A DNA stretch of 64,000 nucleotides from Cordylochernes scorpioides (GCA_030710605.1 CP092886.1:49592390-49656389), one strand, 5' to 3'. Shown: positions 23,960 to 36,997, counted from the first letter of the stretch. Notes: generated from the letters alone by a model not told the origin. A program made the numbers and translations.

Positions 23960-24175
23960 AGATGATAATAAAGGCATATATTTGATTTAATAAAATATCT
24001 ATTTGCCAATATTACCAATATTGCCATTAATATTTCCAATATTAAGAATAATACTATGCGGCGCTGAGGTTGTTTACACAAAAATGTAATACCTCGATAA
24101 AGTTTTGGCGTTCAGTCAACCTAAATATTGGCAAATAAATTATTTATTCAATTCAATATATGCCTTTTTTATTAT
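23960..24175. mobile_element. Decayed PLE-terminal foldback, family A
   Basis: Left half AAAGGCATATATTTGATTTA and right half GCGGCGCTGAGGTTGTTTAC ... TTCAATATATGCC match the family A arms in opposite orientations, with several mutations. 24176-24629 is AT-rich with nothing recognisable. Confidence 0.6.
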
Positions 24176-24629
24176 CTAATTGTATATGTATATTCGAATT
24201 ACAAGAGAACGGCTTGGTTTATAAAGCAGATAAAAGAACCAGATAATTTTAATATATATCTAACTAGTTATTGCGTGTCTTCTAGATTAAAAAACAAAGA
24301 GGCCTCAGATCATTTCATATGCTATTTTTTTCCATTTTTTAAATTCCATAAGCAGAGCCAAAACATTTAGTATATCGTTAAAAAAAAATCAAAATCCCAC
24401 CAATTATACAAGTCATTCATGGTGTTCTATGAAATTTAAAGTTTTGTTTAGAAGAATGGGGAATGTTGTTAAAGCTATATATATATAGGTAGTTGAGTAT
24501 CTTGTAAATTAGGTTTTTACATTGTATAAACGGCCCCATCGGTATTAAAAGTTAAAACTATTGAAGCGCGTATCTTCCTTTTATAAAATAAACGATTTCC
24601 TACATCCTAATTGTAATTACAAAATATTT

Positions 24630-25025
24630 GTAGGGCCTGACTCATTAGAGCCGTGAACCCTACTATCAGTTTAGCCAGTTTAACCTATCATACCGCTCTA
24701 ATATTGCACCATAGTGTAGAGGGTAAGCCATATAGGAAGAAAGAAGAACGCGAAGTAGAAAATACTTTCTCACGAGAGAGAGAGAACATACAGACAGTTG
24801 TAAATAAGTGCGTTAACAATTTTTAGGAGTTATATTATGATGCATTAGCGCGCCATCTGTTATCAAAATTCGAAACTATAATAGACGCGTATGATTCTTT
24901 TTAAAAGAAACAATTTCTACTGTCCTTACTACAATGGAAAAATTAATGGGAGGGCCTGGCTCATCAGTGGTGAACCCTCCCAGCGGTTTCGCCAGTTTAA
25001 TCTACCATACCGCTGTTATATTGCA
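24630..25025 (+). repeat. Two fragments of a second SINE-like repeat (SINE2)
   Basis: AGGGCCTGACTCATTAGAGC (about 24634) and AGGGCCTGGCTCATCAGTGG (about 24952) start two similar ~70-bp blocks. Each is followed by GTGAACCCTNC, GCCAGTTTAA and ATACCGCT. A reverse copy lies at about 28350-28440, and relics flank SINE1 at about 1470 and 13120. A Pol III promoter is not clear. 25026-25830 holds nothing recognisable except a small GC hairpin near 25545. Confidence 0.55.
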
Positions 25026-25834
25026 TTTTCGAACTTCCTTTTATAGTGATACGGATGCTAGACTCTTTGAATGGGTATTTTATATGAACTATGGACATAA
25101 TCTTTGAGGACAGAAGAATTACATACATTTATGAATATATAGGTATATATATATTTAATTATGCTCTATATTTAACAATATATATGTATATAATTTTTGA
25201 GAGTATTTAAACTCGATATATACACACTTAATATTTCATATATTAAATCTATTTGTTATTTAACTTAATTAATTTATGTTGCTTCTTCACATCTCTAGTA
25301 TATTTAAAATCGCACTACATATGTCTTCACCAACTACGTCGGTAGTTAAATCGTAAATGACGAATATATTGCCTTTAGAATTTCCATTACATCCTAAATC
25401 TTCGACCTTGGTCCTTTCATTACGTGAAATCGTCTTCATTTACGCATTTTCTGAGCAAAATGAGAATTTTGTGACGCACTATAAAACACCCTATTTTTCA
25501 ATTAGAAGGCTTACTTTGATTTTACGGCTTGCTTAACTGACGGCGGTTTTATGCCCGCCGAGCAGAATTAGTACTGCGCCACCTAGGGGTCATCCTCAAA
25601 CTAGATACCCCTCACCTGATAAGTAAACAAAATATCTTCCAAAAATAGTGCTGCGGGTGAGCCATAAGATAATAGTTTCTGTGAAGAATTATTATATGTT
25701 CATATTTATTGACCATCGTTATGTATGTTAAATTGCATCTCTCTGTATATATTTCATGCTAAATATTTTTGAAAATGAGATTATTAGCTTGCTTATTTCG
25801 GAATACATTAATATTTTTATAATATTGGTATGCA

Positions 25835-26130
25835 GTCGAGAAATTCTTAGAAAATACAATAAAAACAGTTTGAATCATTATTTTCTGTAATTGAGCTCAT
25901 AAAATATAGAAGACATAATTTGGGAAAGTGTACCTGACTTAAGGCGTTAAGAATAAATACAATAAAAAAATGCATATTTACATATCTACAGAAAGATTTG
26001 AGCCGGCCAACGGAAAATAAGAACATTAGGTTTATATAGTGAAAGCCGCGACATCTGGCGGTCGACTTAACAGAAGAGTCTGTTCTAGAAATTATAATTT
26101 TAAAATAAAATAATTTTATAACATATATAT
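25835..26130 (-). repeat. Interspersed repeat family E
   Basis: The minus strand carries the family E marks: GACCGCCAGATGTCGC, a TATA-like CTATATAAAC, CCGGCTCAAATCTTT and CGCCTTAAGTCAGG. Six or more copies exist in this window, nearly all flanked by (TA)n. The TATA-like box and its position suggest a promoter-bearing terminal repeat, but I cannot place the family. Confidence 0.7.
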
Positions 26131-26350
26131 AATCACTTTTATGCTTGTCTGATCCGGTCAAGTTTGGTCAACGTTAGGCCAATATGTTTTAAGATTAGGT
26201 CATTGTGAGGTGAGAGACTTATGTATATAATTTGTATATATAGCTGTCAAATCTAGTTCCCCTCCATATTAATTACTTCCTTGGTTAATAAAAGTTAAAT
26301 TCTAGCGTCTAGATAAATGTTCTGAATTTATTCCTATTTTTCTCATTCAG

Positions 26351-26481
26351 TCGCCCGGGCAGATGTCTGCTCTGAAGCAATTCCTCGACATGGCAATAGC
26401 ACATGTCGGGGAGAAGTCTGCTCTACGCGGAACGCTGTCTGACTTCAGGGCGGAATGTGACATCGAACCAGACGACCCTCC
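26351..26481 (+). CDS. Candidate internal exon, unknown gene
   Basis: A 131-bp GC-rich block is bracketed by a good acceptor (TTTTTCTCATTCAG) and donor (GTAAGA). Frame 1 is fully open and begins SPGQMSALKQFLDMAIAHVG, with a second half rich in acidic residues ending EPDDPP. Pyrimidine-rich sequence precedes the acceptor. Composition and codon use differ sharply from the flanks, as for the Rdl exon. I do not recognise the protein. It looks alpha-helical with an acidic tail. Confidence 0.6.
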
Positions 26482-26589
26482 GTAAGATTTGTCTCATGAA
26501 AATAATATTTAAGTTTACCTTTTCCCTCTAACCCTATATAATCTTATATTCTGAATATAGAGCAATCCATAATATATATATGTATATAT

Positions 26590-27605
26590 ATATATATATA
26601 TATTCAAAAAATAAGGCTTATTTTGGATTGTAATAAGATTATTTCTTAATCCGATATTTCGATGGACCAATCGTCCATCTTTTACGAGGGTTTTTGTTAT
26701 GAAGCACGCAGCAGGTCGCCAGGTCTTAACCCCGAACATATTTTGCTCCTTACCTTACAGCTATGGCTGTGAAAGAATAGCCAGAAGTTTTAAAAAAACA
26801 CAATATAACAACAAGATATCAACCCAACCAAAATTTAAGAAGCATCTTCCGTTACCTCGACACAAAACAAATTTATAAGCCAGAAGATAGAACCAATGTA
26901 ATTTATAAAATACCATGTATATCCTGTCAGGCAATATATATAGGAGAAACCAGCAAATCTTTATCTGAAAGAATCAACCAACACAAATCTGCACTAAAGC
27001 ACCATAGCCCGACTTCCCTACTGGTAGATCACGCATTCAACAATACTCACACTCCAGACTTCGATCACACATCTATATTATATAAAAATATCAAAGAAGA
27101 ACATTGCCGATTATTTTTAGAAAGCTGGAGCTCATTAGAAAATAAAAATATTATTAATAGAAAAATTGACTTACCAGATGTATATACTCAGTTAAGAACC
27201 TCTTAGATGATTATGTTATTTATATGTTTATTTTATTTCATTTTTAAATCAGATATTTATTACTTTTATTTATATATTTATTTCACACTTATTTCAATTT
27301 TTATGGTATTTTTATTTGTTTAATTAATTCGAAATCTCTTAGTTATTAATATTTATTTATATATATTAATTTTTTTCTTTTGATTATATTTACCTTTTTA
27401 AAAATGTATATATTAGATGGTTTATCGCCCAATAAGCTTGTAAGACATCCGTGGCTCACCTGAAGCACGCGACCTGCTGCTTCATAACAAAAACACTCGT
27501 AAAAGATGGACGATTGGTCCATCGAAATATCGGATTATAATAAATAATCTTATTACAATCCAAAATAAACCTTATTTTTTAAATAATCTTATATGTACGT
27601 TTAAT
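26590..27605 (+). mobile_element. PLE relic with inverted terminal repeats (family F)
   Basis: The left end (26595-26720) and right end (27455-27600) are inverted copies. Shared blocks include TCCGATATTTCGATGGACCA, CAATCGTCCATCTTTTACGA and GAAGCACGC. Between them lies the 3' part of a Penelope-like element on the plus strand with an endonuclease ORF. The termini form a hammerhead-like fold (stem ATGGAC/GTCCAT then CGAAA) with a changed CUGANGA box. Inverted termini are one of the normal arrangements for PLEs. Confidence 0.8.
26752..27206 (+). pseudogene. Penelope-like element GIY-YIG endonuclease domain, partial
   Basis: The frame opens with PYSYGCERIARSFKKT. After a probable shift it continues with IYKIPCISCQAIYIGET, then ERINQHK, LVDHAF, HCRLFLESW and INRKIDLPDVY, and stops at 27204-27206. 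IYKIPC and YIGET are the GIY and YIG halves, CISC is the Cys pair of the PLE-type linker, and Arg of ERINQHK is the catalytic arginine. The reverse transcriptase is missing, so this is a 5'-truncated copy. The endonuclease domain nicks the DNA target in PLE insertion. Confidence 0.85.
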
Positions 27606-27699
27606 AGAAGTATATTCATCTCTCTCTTTCTTTCTTCTCAGAATATACAACAAATAGCAAAGTAATATTTGATAAAATGTATTCCAAGTATTCTATTAA

Positions 27700-28345
27700 T
27701 TCTTTACCAATATGAACAAGAAAGAAAACTATCAAAAATATAAAATATTATATATATAAAAGCTATATTGTGCAAAGAGGGCACCTCTTCTGTTTAAACA
27801 TGAGCCAAAACAATGCGCTTTGTTTATCATCCCCGTGTAGAAGGGATTGTAAGAATATTCCTCAAGCACTAGGCTTGGAAAATTCTGAGATTGCGATCCA
27901 TCCTCCAAGAACAGTTATGGATTCGATCCAATCTGCCAAAAAGGTGTTTTATGGTAGAGGGCCCTGATCCTTAGCCAGAATATATTAATATTCGCGGTAA
28001 AATTGTTCATGTGAAAAAAGAGGGAAAATCTCCTGTTAAAAAATGCATGAAAAATATATCTATTGTTAATCACACCTATCATAATTGAAACATCAAATTA
28101 TTTAGTGTTTCTAAAGAAATGCTGATGAGGTCTCGGTGATAGTTTTTAAACCGTGAAATATTTTCACCATATATATGTAGTATAGTTCAAAATAGTTAAT
28201 AGAATATAATATATTTTAAAATAATATAATAGTAAATTTTCATTAAATATTTAATTACAAATTTCTTTGAAAAATAAAATATAATTATAATTTATAGTAG
28301 AATAAAAATAATCATTTTCAATAAATAGAATAAAAATCGCGAGAA
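27700..28345. other. No supported gene
   Basis: A 65-codon open frame at 27770-27967 contains HPPRTVMDSIQSAKKVFYG, followed by an open-looking stretch with RGKIVHVKKEGKSP after two stops. It may be a decayed transposon ORF but I cannot name it. The rest is AT-rich. Confidence 0.3.
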
Positions 28346-28689
28346 ATATTGAGCTAACCTACTGGGAAAGTGGCAAAACCACTGGCAAGGTTCACTACTG
28401 ATGAGCCAGGACCTCCCAATAAATTTTCACCATAGAAAGTAGTTTTATTTTATAAAAATTGCGCTGAGAGTTTCAAATTTCAGAAGTGGTATGTAATATC
28501 AGAAGAATCTAAAAACATAGTAACGTAGTAAAGTGTTGATTTCACACTTGACTTCTTCGAGCTTTTCTTGCTTCCTGGCTAACGATATTTTCAAATGTAC
28601 AGCATGTTATAATTGGTATCAATTTTGGCACAGAGAATAATCATATTTGATTAAAATAAAGGAATATTCCTATTGGTAAACGACACAAG

Positions 28690-28835
28690 TATTATCATGA
28701 TAAATAAAGAAAATGGGTTGGCCAAATATCAGGGAACAGGCTAAATCAACGTTTAGTTGAATTCTGTTCCACTAGATGGCGCTCTGCCATCTAAAATGTT
28801 CATATTAGCGTGGTCAAGATATGCCTTTTTATTTC
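28690..28835 (+). mobile_element. HHR-C repeat fragment without ribozyme
   Basis: It matches the 3' third of HHR-C units: GGGTTGGCCAAATATCAGGG, then a perfect CTCF-like CCACTAGATGGCGC at 28769-28782, and AGATATGCC. The hammerhead part is truncated away. Confidence 0.75.
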
Positions 28836-29339
28836 AATATATAGATTTATATTTCTAATTAAAAAGACACATATTGAATCAAAATATCATTTATTTTACC
28901 AATATTTCAGTTGGCTTTACGCCAACCTTTATCAAGGTGTTATAACATTTTAAAGTGTGTCAACAACAAACTCAGCGCCACATAACGTCAACAGCATTAA
29001 GCTCTAAAAATATTTTGTTATATTCAATGGGGAGAAAAAAATTGATATATATATTTATATTATGGACAAAATAAATTTTGTAAAATATAGGTGTGAATAT
29101 TTTGAAAATTAACAATAACGCCTATTTTATATTTAAAATTATTTGTACTCTGTGTAAAAAGATATTTTGTATAAAAATAAATAAAAATAACAAAATATAT
29201 ATAAAAGAAATGTTAAACTAAATTTTTTTACTGAAAACACAAAACGCAAAAAATGTTTTAAAGTTGGTTAAAATAAAATATAAAAATAAATTTAAATGTA
29301 AAATTTTGAAATTGGAAATAAAATATAATTTATTTTGAA

Positions 29340-30069
29340 ACTAGTATTCATAGAAAGTCTACCCACACCAGAAACCTACTGAATTTCAATTCTTTCGGCC
29401 CAGTCCATCACAAAATATCGGTAGTAAACACTCTCTCTAAAATATTAACAACAAATTGATGAATGAAAAATGAAGAAAATATGGAGAGAAATAGAATTTT
29501 TAGAAACCTAAAAATCAATAATTACCCAGATAAATTTATTTAAAAACACCTTTATAAACCCAAATTTGTACAATCAAGCAAAAGCTCTGATCAATCAAAA
29601 AGGTTTTATTGCACCCTCCCTTACAGCTACGGCTCTGAACGCATTGCCAGAGTCTTAAAGAGAAACAATATAATTGCTACATATAAAACTTCATTCAATT
29701 TGAAAAAATTCCTACGTCACCCAGACACCAAACAAATTAGCAAATTAGAAAACAAAACCAATGTAATTTATAAAATACCATATAATGGTTGCCCCGCCAA
29801 ATACATAGGAGAAACAAGCAAGCCTCTAAAAGATCGAATCAATCAACACAAATCTGGTTTAAGAAATTATAATTCATTATCACCGCTTGTAGACCACGCT
29901 TTGAAAAACAACCACACACCGGACTTTGATAAAACAGATATTTATACCAGAACATAAATGAAAAATATTGCCGATTATTTTTGGAAAGTTGGACCTCCCC
30001 AGAAGACAAAGACAGTATAAATAGGAAAATTGAACTACCAGAGATATATTCGCAATTTAGATCGTCATA
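29340..30069 (+). pseudogene. PLE RT C-terminus and GIY-YIG endonuclease, broken
   Basis: It begins with HRKSTHTRNLLNFNSFGPVH, the conserved RKPTHT block just after the RT palm. Two stops follow, then CTLPYSYGSERIARVLK, VIYKIPYNGCPAKYIGETSK and RINQHKSG. After a frameshift at about 29945 the reading continues with CRLFLESWTS and NRKIELPEIY. In the linker the usual CxxC has become NGC, so one Cys is lost. 5'-truncated and inactive. Confidence 0.82.
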
Positions 30070-30297
30070 AAATATTTATAGTTTAATTTTTCATTTTGTT
30101 ACTTTAAATTCCCGATATTTTTAGGTCTATATTTTAATTAATTTTATAGGGAGAGGTACTCATTTAGAAGCACGTAAAAATGTTTTATTGCTCGAAACGC
30201 ATTTTTCCATTTATATTTCTTTCTTTAAATTTATGTAACATCGTTTAAGTTTCATTTCAAATACAATCACACGCTTATTATATATATATATATATAT

Positions 30298-30665
30298 AAA
30301 TAAAAAAGGCATCTCCTGACCACGAGCACATGTGCTTTTTAGATGGCAGAGCGCCATCTAATGGAGTAAAAATAAACTAAACGTTTATTTAGCTTGCTCC
30401 GTGATATTTGGCCAACCCAATTTCTTGATTTATCAAGAAAAGCCATCCACGAACGCGTTTCGCGCTGTTGGCGCTCGTCAGCGTGGAGAAGGCTGTAACC
30501 ACTGCGACCAAAAAAGATTTTTGGTCCCAATGGCTTCTTGAGAAATCAGAAAATGGGTATTTAAGGCCAAATTTGCGTAAAGACGCTTAACACATGAAAA
30601 AACATTAGAAAAAATAAAAGATAAGTGGGTCAGGTGTTGATATTAAAAATAAAAAAATAAATATA
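30298..30665 (-). mobile_element. HHR-C repeat, nearly full unit
   Basis: It runs from GGCATCTCCTGACCACGAGC to TGGGTCAGGTGTTGATATTA, bordered on the left by (TA)n. It is nested inside the PLE at 28855-31215. It carries a hammerhead (30447-30486) and a slightly altered CTCF-like site (one change, CTAATGG). Confidence 0.85.
30447..30486 (-). ncRNA. Hammerhead ribozyme, type I (HHR-C)
   Basis: Minus strand: CCACG, core CTGACGAG, stem II CGCC/GCG with an AACA loop, CGAAA, ACGCGT palindromic stem III, cleavage site GTT and CGTGG. Stem I pairs perfectly over 5 bp. All core positions are intact. Confidence 0.82.
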
Positions 30666-31314
30666 TATATTGATAGTTCAACGTCTTCAATATTTTATTT
30701 GTGTGATATCATTTTTAAAAATATTTTCCCATTTTCACTTATATTTTATTTCAAATTTCACAATTTTACATTTAAATTTATTTTAATATTTTATTTTAAC
30801 CAACTTTCAAACATTTTTTGCGCTTTGTGTTTTCAGTAAAAAAATTTAGTTTAACATTTATTTTATATATATTATGTTATTTTTATTTATTTTTATACGA
30901 AAAATCTTTTTACACATAGTACAAATAATTTTAAAAATAAAATAGGCGTTATTGTTAATTTTCAAAATATTCACACCTATATTTTACAAAAATATTTTGT
31001 CCATAATATAAATATATATATCATTTTTTTCTCCTAATTGAATATAACAAAATATTTTCAAAACTTAATGCTGTTGACGTTATGTGGCGCTGAGTTTGTT
31101 GTTGACACACTTTAAAATGTTATAACACCTTGATAAAGGTTGGCGTTCAGCCAACTGAAATATTGGTAAAATAAATGATATTTTGATCCAATATATGCCT
31201 TTTTAATTAATGATTCAATTATGGATTGATCTATTTTTAAAATAGATTTATATATAACCCCAAAAGAACTTGATAAGTGGAACACGCACTCGTAACACAT
31301 ACAAAGTAAATATA

Positions 31315-31386
31315 TTAAAATCACAATTATATTCTCACAATGAGAAAAGAAAAGATACTCATTGTGAAAATATAATTATAATTTTA
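31315..31386. repeat. Short inverted repeat (hairpin)
   Basis: Arms of about 30 bp, TTAAAATCACAATTATATTC and its complement, flank a short centre with CTCATTGTGA. It could form a hairpin; no function is evident. Confidence 0.7.
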
Positions 31387-31399
31387 ATACTCTTTCACA

Positions 31400-34300
31400 A
31401 TTTTATCATGAATAACACAATGTATACCAAAGTAAATATACCCAGTTGATCAAACAATAGGTTTATTTTTGCTAAGGTGATAGTTAGAGCTAGCGGTTCA
31501 TTTACGGGCGTAATAATAATAAAATAACGAAACATTATCTAAATGCTCTACAAAATCATTTCAATCTTCCAAACTTAAAAAAATGGCGATGCAATTGAAA
31601 TATTCAAACCTACTCCATGTATTCGAGTTGATGTCCGGTACATTTGACGTTTTGTTACAGAGATTAGTGTAATAGGAAGGGAGAAAGGTCTCGAAAGGTC
31701 TTCGGATATCAATTTCAGAAGCAACCCCGTGTATTGTGGCGGGTGGGGGCAACCCAGGACGTTCGCTAGCCTAATTTCCACCGCCATTTAAATATGTATA
31801 ACGCACTTGATTTAAATTTTAAAATAAGAGAATCCTCGCGTTTGAAGCAAATATAATTTGGCTGAATCACGGAACCCGATTATGATAATGGGGAAGGAGG
31901 GAAGAACCTCTCTGTGGGCACTTGGAAGGTCACGGAAGTGTTCAACTCTTGTACGCCTTGGGGTGAAGCTGAGCTAACAACCTCAGCTTCATTAACCTCT
32001 CCTCGTGATCTCAGAATCCCTTCAGCTAAATATGGAGCCCGCACACAACTAATAGCCGTCTCGCACTCACACACAAACACACACACTATATATATATGTA
32101 TATATATATATAACAGTAATGTAAGTAGTATATAGTAAGTATATATATATAACATTCTTTTTCCTTTTTCTTTATGAAAAAAAATTGAAACCCATTCAAT
32201 TCTCCTCTCAAATACGCTATATACATCCATTATGTATTATTAATAAAATTAATGTTGTGTCGTTTAACGATAAACTCTTAAACTACAGAATCAATTTTTT
32301 TATACTTAGTGTGCACACCATCTACGCCCTTTTTAAACTTTGGGAAGACTAAGCCAATAGTACATTAAAAGATACATATAAAGATATGTTTGAATATAAC
32401 ATTTAAAATAAAGAAATAGCAAGCAAATAATTGATTTACTCTAAAAGTTCCATATTTTACCTTTTCTAAAACGCTCGATCAAATAATTGTATTCGCTCGT
32501 ATTCCCAGGGGGACGGTTATGGCTGCGGTTATGTATCAATTATGGAACTAAGAATTAATAGAGATCCAATGCTGTATCCCTAATAACATTCGACATATAA
32601 AAGTGTTTAATAAATATACCTCATTCCCATAGCATGGTACGCATTATTACTTTTCATTACCATGCGTCAGGATCTTTACATTCCGCTGAATTATATATAA
32701 TTTCTGGTCTGAATATAGCTGGGTTTCGAATTCATTTTTCATATAATTATTTAAAATAACCTTTTTCACAAAGAGAAAAAGCGAAACTTTCACATAACTG
32801 ATTCATTGCGGTTAATTTCATATTAAATCTTCACCTCATTGTCTATCATTCATAATAATCAGTTTCAATATCAATAAGAATATTAAGATGGTTTAAGAGC
32901 TTTTATACCAGACGTTGATTGTAGCTATTACTTGATCCTTACTCAAAGTTGAAGATTTTCAAGGAAGATCATTTTCCTTTCCGCCCAGGTGTAATTAGGC
33001 CGCAAGGTGTAGAGCTGTTTAAAAATAGCACTTTTTAATGTAGTCGCGGTGAGGGCGGGATTATGTCGGTTTACTCGGACAATGTGGGTGGGTATTGATT
33101 TTGTGGGAGTCCATTAACTTGCTTTCTAAGTTCGGGATCAACGTGTCATCGCAATAAATATTTTAAGCCTATTTATTAGGTAGGTCACTGGATTACTGCC
33201 GGGTAATTAGGTGGGTGCATTGGCTTTTTGAAACTTCCAATTGTAATTATGTCCAGTGATTGGTTTCAATTCGGTTAAATTGTTTTTGTTACGAACACCA
33301 ATGTTGAGGAATAATGTGCAACCCATAGGTTGAACTATGATCAATAACAAGATGTATTTTGAATTTGACCGAGAGGTTGATCTTAAAACTAAAATAAACG
33401 CAATTTTTCATAAATTCGAACGTCTTTCTTTTTCAAACAGTTGTTTACGAATTAGTTGAGTTGCCAACGTGGACTGTTGATGCGTTTTCTTCTACTGATA
33501 TTATTAAGTGTAAATATTCGACCAAAAATATACTAAAATTGTAGACGACACACAATTTATGAGATTCGGTCTGAAAGAAAATCCTATCTATAGTCCACTT
33601 TAGCAGCACTACGAACACAATCATCTACCGCGTGAATGACGATTTGAAAAAAGGAGGCGTTCGATCTTTCGAAATATTGAGTTTATTTTTGTACTAAAAC
33701 GTTTCGCGCGGTAAAATGCAACACACGCCTTTGTTATTGATCATAACACACAAATGTCAGCAAACAACATCATTCGACAATATTTCCACTGTGTTATCGT
33801 TCACTGCATACATTGTAATGTTATCATTGGCCTTACATAGGACTACCAGTTATACGGCACATATAAAGCTGACGTCAAACGCGACGGGAGCTGTTTGAAG
33901 AAAGTTCGCGCCTAGCTATTAGCAGCTGAGTGTATGAGAAATAGGAATGATTGAAGCTTCTGAATGCAAGAAAAACATTCCAAAAGTAAAATTAGGTTAA
34001 TTAAAATATATTCTTCAATAAAGGAGGTACATACCTTATGAAGGTATTTTTAAATATTATTATTAAAACATACGTATATTTAAAACAATTATACTTTAAT
34101 TTTGCTCCAATTTTTACCTTTTAATATTTAAACACACATACACTTAAACTAATTTACTTTTCAAATCTATTAATTATAAAAAATTAATTTATATAAACTG
34201 TGTCTACCTCAAAGTTTACATTTTTGATCGGGGCTCGTTTCAATCTGTATATCTTTTGAGAAACATGTATTACAATATATTGCGATCAATTTCATAAAAT

Positions 34301-34600
34301 AGGAACTTTTAGAACACTCAGGGAATATAAGAGAGAATTATTAAAGTTAGAATAGACAACATGCATTATCTCCAGACATAATATATTTTGAAACTTTAAT
34401 TGAATTCATATGTCTTTTAATATTTCGGGGAGGATGGTATTCATTTACAAAAATAGGGACCATCTCCCTTTGAAATAGGTTTAAAACGCTTTCCTCGGTA
34501 TTTTCAGTTTACACGTTTTGGCGTAATTAATAAAACTCCAATCTTGGTTTCGGCCAATGGCCACCATCAGTACAGGAGCGGATTCGATTCCATAACATTC
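31400..34600. other. Mostly unique intergenic or intronic sequence
   Basis: No convincing gene. A Helitron-like phrase (CGATAAACTCTTAAACTACA) near 32270 may be a decayed 5' end. 32990-33260 is less AT-rich, has no open frame and does not recur in the window, so it may be a conserved regulatory block. Short open frames at 31560-31790 and 31880-32230 show no recognisable motif. Confidence 0.4.
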
Positions 34601-34617
34601 CGTGAGAGAAATTTTTG

Positions 34618-34835
34618 AATAGATGTAATTTGTTCCACACACACGCAAACCACGTACACACAGATACACACACGCGCAAACCCACATATACACGCACACA
34701 AATGCACGCCCACATAAACACACACAGGCACGCATCCCCCTCCTCCCACTTCCCCTCACACACACACGCAAGCCCACATAAACACACACAAACACACGCC
34801 CACACACAAACGCAAGCTTACACAAACACACAAAA
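34618..34835. repeat. CA-rich simple-sequence tract
   Basis: Imperfect (CA)n with CACGCA and CACAAA variants. It produces several long spurious open frames rich in Cys/Val or His/Thr. 34836-36120 shows no gene. 36121-36340 is a locally GC-richer unique block without an open frame. Confidence 0.9.
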
Positions 34836-36457
34836 GTTTCTGTTGTGACATCATCACGGATCTGAATCGGCGCTCTTTTTGAATATATAAGAAATCTATT
34901 AGTTTTCTATTCAGTGAGAGAAATATGGTTAAGATCAGATTTATACTTCTGAAATCGGCTGCATTCCGAAAATAAAAAGTCTAAACAATTGATTAATATA
35001 CCCAACTTTATATGGTGTGAATATGTGAGAGCCCCTAGAACAAAGGGAAGCATGTTGCAGATCGGGGTAAAAACTCATGTCTAGATTATTCAACTGATCA
35101 TTACTGATAGCTTGCCCTATCGTGATTGAAAATTCATAGCGTTAGCATCATTTGTTTACCAATCACGAGACGAATTGCGTGGATGATTCCAGTAAAGTTT
35201 GTATTTCGTTTTATAAGGTTATTCATATACCTGGAATGTATATTTTACATCTAGTGTATATACCAATTTTCACAAAGTTGTTAATTCGTCTATGGAGAAA
35301 CTCTTAATAATCTCTCAGTTTTGATATTTTGAAATTAGTTCTCCAAACTCCAGCAGTACTATAAATATCTTAAATAAAAGTCTAAATTTTATTTAAAATA
35401 GACCTTTAGCTAATTTTGACAACTTTATTTTTGTATAAGGGATTTCTATTACCTGGTTTTGGTAGGTTAGTTGATTTAATCCAGCTAATATTCCTTCGAA
35501 GCATCTTCAGGTCTGGCGCAAGCATCTACACTGTATGCTGTGAGGGAGATTATAGTGATACGAAAAATGTTGAGAAGTGCATAAAAAGGCCTCAACTATA
35601 GTCATAGCAAGTAAAACGCTCTATTTATTTGTATGGCCTAGAGAATTTCAGAAAATATTACGATGTAAGAGGTGGATAAGTAATCTAATTATCAGAAAAG
35701 ACGCCATTCTCATCCTAAAGTTTTTATTATCATTATTTTTTTGCATTGAAAATCGATATCATGGTTATAAAAATGCAAATTTAAATTTTATTTAGTATGC
35801 TCCTTTATTAAATTTATTCTAATTTTTATTTATATTTATTGTTATATATATTGTATATTTATATATTTCAATACTATATACATATATTTGAAAATAAAAA
35901 TTCATCACAAAGGAAACTTTATTTTATATTTCCTCATAATTATTTTAAAAACAATCCTTATGATTGATTTGCGAATACTTTATATATAATTCTAGAGTTG
36001 TGTAATTATGTTAAATGGAGAGAATATTATATTTGGAGCAGAACATTTCTAAGTTCGCCAGAATCCATTAAAGATAATAATTGCCACGTAAATAGTACAA
36101 ACAGACTCTGGTTATCACGTTAAAAATAAATGGGTAACGTCACAGGCGACTGAAGCGGGGTTCATTGCTCCCCGTTGTGTTTGCGGCCCATTCATATTCT
36201 ATACGTTGGGTAATGAGAGCGTAAAAATAACCGCCAAGGGATCAATATCGCGGTAGTAATAACCTTGGCAGCCACGTGGTGGCTCGGGGAACGTGCTGGG
36301 TTTGCTAGATTATGATAAAGACATTACCAAACGCGCGGTTAGATTCGAATTATGGCGAGAAAATTATTCCAAAGATTTTTTCTAATTGTAAATATCAGCT
36401 TTATATTACAAGGTTTTCAAATATAAACAATCAAATTAATGCATCAATATATATATA

Positions 36458-36828
36458 TATTATTTTTTAAAAATATTTCCTGCTTGATTTTGATTATCTT
36501 GAGGATTATGCTATGATAATGCAGTCGTGGGTAAAATCATGAAAGAATAATATTAAAAATAGTGAAGATTAGAAATAGCTTTAATTGAGCTTATGAAATA
36601 TAGAAAACATAATTTGAGAAAGGTAGGCCTGACTTAAGGCGAATGCATGAAAAAATGAAAAACTTATTTACAAAATTTACAAAAGGTTTTGAGCCGGCCC
36701 TCGGGAAACAACAACAACGGGTTATTTAAAGGGAAAGCGCGACGTCTGGCAGTCGATTTAACAGAGTATTTGAATCTATGAAATATAATTTTGAATAAAA
36801 GAATATTTTTATATAACATATATATATA
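36458..36828 (-). repeat. Family E repeat, full-length copy (left palindrome arm)
   Basis: From TTCCTGCTTGATTTTGATTA through CGCGACGTCTGGCAGTCGA to ATATAACATATATA, with (TA)n on both sides. It is nearly identical to the copy at about 58865-59220, in inverted orientation. It is the outermost part of the left palindrome arm. Confidence 0.8.
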
Positions 36829-36997
36829 TAGATGGAAATTTTGCCAGAAGGATATTGATTTAAAGAGACAAAGGTCGCCTCTCCCGTCAAAATAGACGTC
36901 AAAACTAGACGCCATCTATTGACCGTCACCGCAAACTAGCGGTCTCGGGTCGGGGACAAAGCCACAACACCAGCTTTGGCAAACTGAAAAGCGTCCA

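Larger units (their letters stand above)
28855..31215 (+). mobile_element. PLE relic flanked by long inverted terminal repeats (family A)
   Basis: The left arm (28857-29340) and right arm (about 30680-31205) are inverted copies over about 480 bp. They share ATGTGGCGCTGAG, CAACAACAAACTCAGCGCC and GGTGTGAATATTTTGAAAAT. Between them lies the end of a PLE RT gene plus endonuclease, and an HHR-C repeat nested at 30298-30665. The element probably inserted at a (TA)n site. Confidence 0.8.

Noticed and set aside
28400..28450. CTGATGAG followed later by GAAA in a SINE2 relic, read as a hammerhead
   Set aside because: The flanking CTAC/GTAG pairing joins the wrong strands for a hammerhead, stem II does not form, and other SINE2 copies do not keep GAAA.
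34481..34848. Several overlapping Cys/Val-rich or His/Thr-rich frames
   Set aside because: They are translations of a CA-rich simple-sequence tract.
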